DNA of 64,000 nt from a virus: positions 62,001 to 126,000 of the IMG/VR virus record IMGVR_UViG_3300020183_000012; one strand, 5' to 3'. A model generated the notes under the pieces. The model was not told where the DNA came from. It was given only the letters and a program-made list of their open reading frames with translations, and searched no databases. Of the stretch, positions 57,559 to 64,000 are shown piece by piece (within the stretch, counting starts at the first letter, position 1; each line of letters starts with the position of its first letter). A program made the translations under genes and the position numbers.

Positions 57559-58974
57559 ATGACACCAGAGTTATATGTACCAATTTCTTGTTTGCTAGAC
57601 AAAAAAATATCCGATGAGATAAACACTAAACTTGAGATTGTATATAAATTTGCACAAGACAACATGATATCTTTTAGTGAAGTTCCAGAATATATATCTG
57701 AAATTTTAAAAAATAAAAAATATGCATCAGCTGGAATAAAATCAAGTCTTTCTAAATTACCTGATTTTATTTTCAAATTAGCTGATTTAAAAAACGATTC
57801 TTATTTCATAAAAACAGCTCAAGAAAAAGAACAAGAAGCTTCTAATGAATCTGATGGATCTGATTCCTGGACTAGAAGCTGGTGGGCAAGCGTTCTTGGT
57901 TTTATACCAGGAGTTGGCGGAGTAATAAGTTTAGTAAATATATATAAGTATAGTTATAAGGCATGCAAAAATGAAGGAGCTTTAAGTTGGAGCTGTGTAG
58001 AATTTGTCTTTGATATACTTGTTATATTACTTGATGCAGTGACAATAGCTGGAATTATGGGATCCGTTGGGACTGCCGGAGCATCAGGTGTTGGTGCAGC
58101 TGCAGCAATAGCAGCAGGAACAGTTATAAAGGCCATGAGACCAGTATTAAAAGTTATTATGCTTGGTGAAAAAATAACTAGGCCAATAAGGTTAGCGCTA
58201 ACTCAGTTTGGAAAAGGATTTATTGCAATTTTAGAAGCAGTAGGAATAAAATCTTCAAAAGTTATTGCGTGGTTTGCTGCAAAAAAATCTACTCCAGGAG
58301 TTTTAGGTAGAATATTTACAAAGCTAGAAAATATGTTTATATCATTTAAGGCAATAACAGTAAACATAATAAATAAATTGAAAAATGCAATAAAGGCAGA
58401 GAAAGATCTTTTAGATCCTTTTGCTTCTGCAACAGCAACAGGTCGGGGAAGGACGGCACGAAGGGCTGCCTATGCTGCAATAGTAAGCAGGGGCCAGTTG
58501 GGTTCAAGACAAATACTTCAGTGGTGTTCTTTCTTTAGACAAGGAAGTGGATGGATGTATACGTTTAATTTAAATGCATTAAGGTCTTTTGGAATATTAG
58601 GAAAAGCCGCAGAGTCACTTACAAATTGGTTTATGTCAGAAGGCGCTACCGACATAGAAAAAAGCGTTTCAGAAATGGAAAGCGAAGTTATGCAAAATCC
58701 TAATGCAATTGTTAGTGGTCAGCAAATGAAAGCAAGAATTAAATTAATAGTTGAAGAAAACTCTGAAAAACTAGTAGCAAGACTAAGAACTGAAGGCAAA
58801 AGCGAAGCAGAAATAGCCAAGATTAAGGAGGGATATGCAAGGTATATGGCCGAAATGCTTGAGGGTATCGCTGTTTCTGGAAGCGAGACTTCCGATGAAT
58901 ATACAGTACAAATGCCAGGTTATGGAAAAGATGCAACATTTGATAAAATGTCGATTCCAATCGGTCCTGGCTAA
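57559..58974 (+). CDS. Large hydrophobic protein, 471 aa
   Basis: TTAGGAGATTTAA precedes the ATG. Acidic N-terminal 100 residues, then Trp-rich SWTRSWWASVLGFIPGVGG and several hydrophobic helices (VFDILVILLDAVTIAGIMGS; GVGAAAAIAAGTVIKAM), then a basic and helical C-terminus. The IPGVGG-hydrophobic pattern appears in pore-forming or pre-toxin domains; it could be a membrane-penetrating virion protein. No family assigned. Confidence 0.5.
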   Translation: MTPELYVPISCLLDKKISDEINTKLEIVYKFAQDNMISFSEVPEYISEILKNKKYASAGIKSSLSKLPDFIFKLADLKNDSYFIKTAQEKEQEASNESDGSDSWTRSWWASVLGFIPGVGGVISLVNIYKYSYKACKNEGALSWSCVEFVFDILVILLDAVTIAGIMGSVGTAGASGVGAAAAIAAGTVIKAMRPVLKVIMLGEKITRPIRLALTQFGKGFIAILEAVGIKSSKVIAWFAAKKSTPGVLGRIFTKLENMFISFKAITVNIINKLKNAIKAEKDLLDPFASATATGRGRTARRAAYAAIVSRGQLGSRQILQWCSFFRQGSGWMYTFNLNALRSFGILGKAAESLTNWFMSEGATDIEKSVSEMESEVMQNPNAIVSGQQMKARIKLIVEENSEKLVARLRTEGKSEAEIAKIKEGYARYMAEMLEGIAVSGSETSDEYTVQMPGYGKDATFDKMSIPIGPG

Positions 58975-59193
58975 TTAATTTGATTTTTCGCAGCCAAGTT
59001 GAGGATATTCAGTATAATCAGGAGGGACATCAAAATTTTCTTTTGATAATATCTCCATTCCTGGTTTTTGATTGTCTATAAAATCTTGAATTCTTTCCCA
59101 TGCCCTGTATTGATTGTTGAAATTTCTCCAACAACCAGGGTTTCCGTATATTTTGTCAATTAAAATTTGTTGTAAATTTGGAAATTTAGACAT
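58975..59193 (-). CDS. Hypothetical protein, 72 aa
   Basis: Trp/Asn/Pro-rich small protein; 5 nt after the SNF2 helicase stop, so translationally coupled. Not recognised. Confidence 0.5.
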   Translation of the reverse strand: MSKFPNLQQILIDKIYGNPGCWRNFNNQYRAWERIQDFIDNQKPGMEILSKENFDVPPDYTEYPQLGCEKSN

Positions 59194-59198
59194 TTTTA

Positions 59199-62180
59199 TT
59201 ACCTTGATATTTTATACCAGTTTGTGTTTGTATTTAAGCTTGCTTTTTTCATTTCTTTGCCTATTTGCTCTACTTTCTGTTCCAGTTTTTCATCTATTTC
59301 TTCAAGTTTTGCCTGAAGTTCATTTTTTCTTTTGTCATTTTCAGTAACCTCAAATCGACCTTCAGATATTCTTTCTATTTGTTCTTCATCTAGCCTTTGT
59401 ATCAACTCCATTATCATAATTTTTTGCTTGACTATTTCATAAATATCTTCATCAGCTGTGCCTTTTGCTATCATATAATAAACGTTTACGTCTTCTTTAC
59501 TATTAATTCTAAAAAATCTTCCTCTGGCCTGCTCGTCTTTTGCTGGACTCCAATCATAATCATTAAATATTACATCGGTTAGTATGTTTGGAAGATCTAT
59601 TCCAGTTCCACCAGCTGCTATATTTATGACAATTGCAAAATATTTACTATTTTCTGACTTAAAATCTTGAATTATAATGTCTCTATCTGCTTTTTCTTGG
59701 TTGCCTCTAATCTGAGCGACATTTTTGTTCATGGGTGCTAGCAACTTTGTTAGACCATCAGTAATAATATCAGCAGATTCGTTAAACGACGTAAATATTG
59801 CAACCTTTTTGCCTTGATTTATGAAAAATTTTGCAAATTCGAGTGTTTTTGGTGCTTTTGCGGAAGCAAGTTCGACTCTAATTGCACTTTGTTCATTAAG
59901 GGTACTCCTTCCTCGGTACGAACTCATGCGGGCGTTTATCTTAGCCATAAGCGTAGCCTTATCTAGATCAACATTTTTTTCTCCAACTGCAATATTTGGA
60001 AGATTTTCTTCCATCATTTTTTTAGTTCTTTGAATATATATTCTTTGAAGTATCAAAATTTGCCTTAATTTGTCTGCGTTGGCAAATTTTTCAGATGGAT
60101 TTTTTGTTTTTGGATCAAAATTGCCTTTAAAGCGACCGTGATCGAGTTTTCCAAGAGGATGATTTACAGCTCTAAGCTGATTATAGAGATCTACTGGCTT
60201 ATTCGCTATAATTGTTGCAGACAAACCCCATACGTATGGTATGTGCTGCGTAATATCTTGACAATTAAAGGTTGTTTTGTTCTTTTTGTGGTCTCCAGCT
60301 GGGTCTCTTGAGGACGGAGAGCCATTTTTTATGGTGTGACATTCATCAAGGATACAAAGAGCTATCTTGCCATCCATTGCTTGTTTTTTTAGAAATTCGG
60401 TAACTTCTTTTGACCTACTGGAAACAGAAAGATCGTTATATGGAAGAACTTTCCACATGGCTGACTCATTATTAAAAGAGTTGGAAACTTGATTTTCAGG
60501 TAGCCCTGTAATGTCTATTACATTTTTTGTGTATTGACTAACTACAGAGGGAAGAGTAAATACAAGACACTTTTTTCTAAATGAAGAACATACATTCGGA
60601 TCGGTTAAATTTGCGTCAAATGGTATGTTGTTCTCTCTCATGAGTCTTAATTGTGCGGCCATAATAGATTGAACAGTCTTGCCTGTTCCTGTTTCGTCGC
60701 CAAGAAGAGCGGAAGACCTGGAGTAAAGGAACTGGATACCGTGAACCTGCAGATCTTTAAGGGTAAACTGTTCTCCAGTTTTTATTTTGCTTATGTTTGA
60801 TTCAAATTTTTCAAGTGCTGATCTAAATTGTTCCTTATTGTCAAAGCCATCTACGCTTCCCTCAAGTCTCTCTTGCTTTATTATGCCTTTTGAAACCAGA
60901 GAGGATACAATCCTCTTGAGTTCAGACGCATCAAACCCTCTACTCTCACAACATTGTATGAATCTTGCATAATCATTAAGGGAACCCCTGGTTGGTCTTT
61001 GGTATTTAAATCTTGTATCAGAGCTTTCACTCATATTGAGATACGTATGTATATCTGGATCAGTGTTGTTTATGTCACTAGTTGAATTCACAAAACAAAA
61101 TCTAAGAGATTCATTGATAAATTTTCTTAATTCTTCTGGTTGAGATCTACTTAGATAGAAAATGCTTATAAGCCAGTTGTTATTTGTATCTGCAGATATG
61201 TCTTTGCAGGTTATTGACGTTCTTGAGTTTCCGTCTTCAAATATGGTACTTGCAGAAGATGCTTGATCAAAAGGATTGCGATCAAAACCAATTTTATCTG
61301 ATTGATCTCCAAGCTGTTTTAATGTTTCTTTTGACGGAGAATACAAAATCCAGCATCTTTTGGCAGCATCAAAAGTTCTTCTGGATTTTACATTTCGTAT
61401 AACATTAACCATTTCTGAACTATACTCAAAGTAAATTTCATAATTATTGCCATCTCTTATTATTTTTACTTTTTTCTTGTCTGTATTCTTACTTTCAAAT
61501 ACACCTTCTCTTGTATCAGCTGCATCACTTGTTGTTTTTTGTGTTGAGACTGCAATATTTGCGTTTTCTGTATTGTAGTCAAGCGATTTTAGATAATTGA
61601 AGACTATGCCCTCAACAAGTGGATGTATTTCTATTATGTCTGGTTGGCTTCTTGGATAAAAAAGCTTCCAAACTTGAATTTTGTCACCTGAAAAGTAGGA
61701 AGAAAAATCTTGTCTTTGCTCAGGAGGCAAAGACATAATTTTTTCTGATATTTCTTTTATGATTTTTCTAATTTTGACTGGGTCTAGAGACGGAATTATG
61801 TATGTACTTCTTCCATATCCTCCAGTACCAATTTTTTTAATAGATTTTGTTTTAGAAAGTTCGTTTATATCTTTAAATTCTGGATTTGTTTCAGAAAACT
61901 GGTCATTAATTCTACTTTCTATTTGATCTAAATTTTCATTTTTTAGTTGAGTATTTTTATATCTTTTTAATATGTATAGTATGCCATATATTTCATCCCA
62001 AGTCAATGGATCACTTATTTGCATTCTATATACAGACCTAAGAAGCGGATTATCATAATCAAATTTATTAAATCCTGAATTGTCATATGTTGTTGGAGCT
62101 CCTTTTCCAAACATATTTTTTACAATTTCTATTATTTTAGAAACTTCTGCACTACTGTGTTTTGATTTATTGATAGACAT
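59199..62180 (-). CDS. SNF2-family helicase with C-terminal tag
   Basis: 993 aa. Helicase motifs: Q-type region LKDLQVHGIQFLYSRSS, Walker A GDETGTGKT (494-502), DECH box in LCILDECHTIKNG, SAT in GLSATIIANKP, and the second RecA-like domain (VAIFTSFNESADIITDGL; INIAAGGTGIDLPN; QARGRFFRINSKEDVNVYYM). Residues about 230-290 look like a HARP-type annealing domain (FEYSSEMVNVIRNVKSRRTF). The very last residues read NTNWYKISR: the tag at the C-terminus. Likely remodels DNA during replication or repair. Confidence 0.85.
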   Translation of the reverse strand: MSINKSKHSSAEVSKIIEIVKNMFGKGAPTTYDNSGFNKFDYDNPLLRSVYRMQISDPLTWDEIYGILYILKRYKNTQLKNENLDQIESRINDQFSETNPEFKDINELSKTKSIKKIGTGGYGRSTYIIPSLDPVKIRKIIKEISEKIMSLPPEQRQDFSSYFSGDKIQVWKLFYPRSQPDIIEIHPLVEGIVFNYLKSLDYNTENANIAVSTQKTTSDAADTREGVFESKNTDKKKVKIIRDGNNYEIYFEYSSEMVNVIRNVKSRRTFDAAKRCWILYSPSKETLKQLGDQSDKIGFDRNPFDQASSASTIFEDGNSRTSITCKDISADTNNNWLISIFYLSRSQPEELRKFINESLRFCFVNSTSDINNTDPDIHTYLNMSESSDTRFKYQRPTRGSLNDYARFIQCCESRGFDASELKRIVSSLVSKGIIKQERLEGSVDGFDNKEQFRSALEKFESNISKIKTGEQFTLKDLQVHGIQFLYSRSSALLGDETGTGKTVQSIMAAQLRLMRENNIPFDANLTDPNVCSSFRKKCLVFTLPSVVSQYTKNVIDITGLPENQVSNSFNNESAMWKVLPYNDLSVSSRSKEVTEFLKKQAMDGKIALCILDECHTIKNGSPSSRDPAGDHKKNKTTFNCQDITQHIPYVWGLSATIIANKPVDLYNQLRAVNHPLGKLDHGRFKGNFDPKTKNPSEKFANADKLRQILILQRIYIQRTKKMMEENLPNIAVGEKNVDLDKATLMAKINARMSSYRGRSTLNEQSAIRVELASAKAPKTLEFAKFFINQGKKVAIFTSFNESADIITDGLTKLLAPMNKNVAQIRGNQEKADRDIIIQDFKSENSKYFAIVINIAAGGTGIDLPNILTDVIFNDYDWSPAKDEQARGRFFRINSKEDVNVYYMIAKGTADEDIYEIVKQKIMIMELIQRLDEEQIERISEGRFEVTENDKRKNELQAKLEEIDEKLEQKVEQIGKEMKKASLNTNTNWYKISR

Positions 62181-62252
62181 TTTAAAAACAGTATTTATTG
62201 CTAGTATACAGGTTTATTTAAAAAAAACAAGAACTATCCTTTAGAGAAACTC

Positions 62253-62591
62253 ATGAACTTCAGCAATAACAAAGATTGTCACTTCTCATTTCATTACTCC
62301 ATTAATACTATTGGAGATCCCAATCATTTAGATGAGTCTTTTATAGATATAAAAATATCTAAAATTGATTTTTCGCATAAAAATCACGTTTCTTTTTCAA
62401 GAAAAATAAGTATTGGGCCATTTACTATGATAGAACAGGCCTATGAAGAGGGAACTATAGAAAATTTGATAAAATTAGCAATAGACAAATTTATGAATTC
62501 TGAAGAGTCTTTAAAAATGGTAAAATGCAACTTAGTTGAAATAATAAAAAATGGATTATATAAATATATTCATGACGAGGGTCTAATATGA
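62253..62591 (+). CDS. Hypothetical protein, 112 aa
   Basis: Opens MNFSNNKDCHFSFHYSINTI, beta-rich, with helical C-terminus. Its stop overlaps the next start (ATGA). Not recognised. Confidence 0.5.
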   Translation: MNFSNNKDCHFSFHYSINTIGDPNHLDESFIDIKISKIDFSHKNHVSFSRKISIGPFTMIEQAYEEGTIENLIKLAIDKFMNSEESLKMVKCNLVEIIKNGLYKYIHDEGLI

Positions 62592-64000
62592 GCCACATAA
62601 CTGTAACCTTATCGAATACAACATATGATATAAATGAACAGTTTATAGAAAATGCAAAATCATGGTTTAATAGCAATGAAAAAAACATTCCAAATGTGTT
62701 TGGGAAAGTGACTATGGGTATATTTGTTGGAAACATGCCACAGGGATCTTCGAAAGATCATGAATGTGATTTTGTAAGATCAAAAATAGAAGGACTTAAA
62801 AAACCATTTAACACTTTAGGGTGTGAATATTATGTAGATAAAGATAAAAATCAAAAATATGTACCAAGAAATCAAAATCCTTACTTTTTTGCTCCATTTG
62901 TAATAGAAGGAGGCAATAATTTTTCTTTTGACCAATTAGATCAGGGCTTATACGGCGCTTTGGCTTACAGCGGTAATTTTAGAAGAATTTCATCTGGAGA
63001 TGTGCAAAGTCACTTGCTATATACTGTGCAAGTTCACGAAAATGTAGAAATGATTACCCCTAAAAGACCAAATAAAAGCACCATATTTAATTTTAGTGGC
63101 ATGGCAAGCAGCCTGCCTTTTATACAACAAGCTAATAGAAAGGAAAGTATAGGGATGAAAAAAATATCAATATCTGAAGATCTTTATAAATCAAGGGGAG
63201 AAGAAATTGCAGGTGGACTTGACAGAATAGACAGAAATAAAAGAACAGGAAAAGAAAAAAGTACCTTTATTCCAGGTATTGCCATGCTATTTAGCAAGAC
63301 AATCAGAGATCTTCCTCAAAAGGTAATAAACCCGATACTTGAAAGGTTCAATCAGAAGATGATGGAAGCTGGCATAACAACTATTGAAGCTCTTGATATG
63401 CCATTAATAGCGTTTCTTGGTAAAAATGATATATGGAACCTGGATGGAAGGGCAATTATTCCATTAGAAATAGAAAAAAAATCAAAAAAAGGTATTCAAG
63501 AAATTGAAATTACATATTTAGATCTTTCAACTATGCAAGTTGAAAAAAATGAAAGCCAAGAATTAAAAGACAGAGTTGAAAGAATTATAATAGAGCGTCA
63601 GGAAATGAAGCAGCTCAGAATTAATGCTTTGATAAGAGATAGAAATGCTTTTATAGAAAAAATGCAAACTTCTTCTAGGCCATCGGCGGGTGGATTCCCT
63701 GCAATTATTTTCATGATGAATAAACTTGACTCTTTGCTTAATTCTAGAGCATCTACATTAAAAATGCAGATAGCCTCAATGACAAAAAAATCAAGTAGTT
63801 TTGAGCAAAATCCATTGTTGTTAGAAATAGAGCAACAGTCAGAAGAGGAAATGACAAAACCTTTTGGCGAATCTGCTTTTTATACACATCCAGCTGACTA
63901 TTTAAAATCAATATTAAGAGAAATGCACTACAAAGGCAAACTAGAACAAATAATGAAAATGCTTGAAAGCGGAGAACTTCAAAGGAAGTATAATCCAGAG
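62588..64000 (+). CDS. Hypothetical protein, partial (runs off the window)
   Basis: Open for 471 codons from ATG 62588 to the window end without a stop. Mixed fold with the segment GGFPAIIFMMNKLDSLLNSR and a Lys/Glu-rich C-terminal region. Start MSHITVTLSNTTYDINEQFI. No family recognised. Confidence 0.6.
   Translation, partial: MSHITVTLSNTTYDINEQFIENAKSWFNSNEKNIPNVFGKVTMGIFVGNMPQGSSKDHECDFVRSKIEGLKKPFNTLGCEYYVDKDKNQKYVPRNQNPYFFAPFVIEGGNNFSFDQLDQGLYGALAYSGNFRRISSGDVQSHLLYTVQVHENVEMITPKRPNKSTIFNFSGMASSLPFIQQANRKESIGMKKISISEDLYKSRGEEIAGGLDRIDRNKRTGKEKSTFIPGIAMLFSKTIRDLPQKVINPILERFNQKMMEAGITTIEALDMPLIAFLGKNDIWNLDGRAIIPLEIEKKSKKGIQEIEITYLDLSTMQVEKNESQELKDRVERIIIERQEMKQLRINALIRDRNAFIEKMQTSSRPSAGGFPAIIFMMNKLDSLLNSRASTLKMQIASMTKKSSSFEQNPLLLEIEQQSEEEMTKPFGESAFYTHPADYLKSILREMHYKGKLEQIMKMLESGELQRKYNPE

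Overview
This window looks like part of a large bacteriophage (or phage-like) genome. Evidence: dense short genes mostly on one strand, seven tRNA genes without encoded CCA, many short proteins typical of phages (DUF932, DUF6915, DUF3846, Api92-like, UvsE, stand-alone exonuclease), CsrA paralogues and a CCA-adding enzyme. No terminase, portal or capsid gene is visible, so 'phage' is an inference. A protease-dockerin protein ending in a VLAAWG-type repeat and a C-terminal-Phe outer-membrane barrel suggest a Gram-negative-type host, possibly a planctomycete; this is weak.

Layout. (1) 1-4.8 kb: mixed-strand genes: barrel protein, lipoprotein overlapping a DUF4385 protein, thioredoxin, hypotheticals. 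(2) 4.9-36.3 kb: GC-rich, almost entirely plus strand. It holds a RadA-like ATPase, an AT-hook protein, seven tRNAs, UvsE, a MoxR/CobS-like AAA+ with a CobT-like VWA partner, two DUF932-type proteins, two CsrA paralogues beside a probable structured RNA, a T7-type 3'-5' exonuclease domain and about 40 small proteins. At least 44 copies of a compact 23-bp element (TT[T/A/G]CATC, five free bases, AATAAACTAAT) precede most genes or operons, usually followed by a stereotyped leader GGACAAGGAGAACCC and the start codon. I read it as a promoter; it stops abruptly at 36.3 kb. (3) 36.4-43.5 kb: a transition with a second repeat (GGGGATACCTTAGTGGGAG), a dehydrogenase-like protein, nucleotidyltransferase, methyltransferases, protease-like proteins and a trypsin-dockerin protein. 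(4) 43.5-64 kb: AT-rich. It carries about five glycosyltransferase-like genes, a PlcP-like phosphoesterase overlapping a GT4 glycosyltransferase (likely lipid remodelling), a CCA-adding enzyme, a sulfotransferase-like protein, a methyltransferase, a large hydrophobic protein and a SNF2 helicase.

The most unusual features are: the 44-copy element with its leader cassettes (some duplicated together with the first codons of the gene, some supplying the stop codon of the upstream gene, some placed for leaderless mRNAs); a leader matching the CsrA recognition core in a genome with two CsrA proteins; a short Asn-Trp-Tyr-Lys-type tag at the end of about ten unrelated proteins, all in the right half; the PlcP/GT4 pair; and an unassigned ~260-nt structured RNA candidate.
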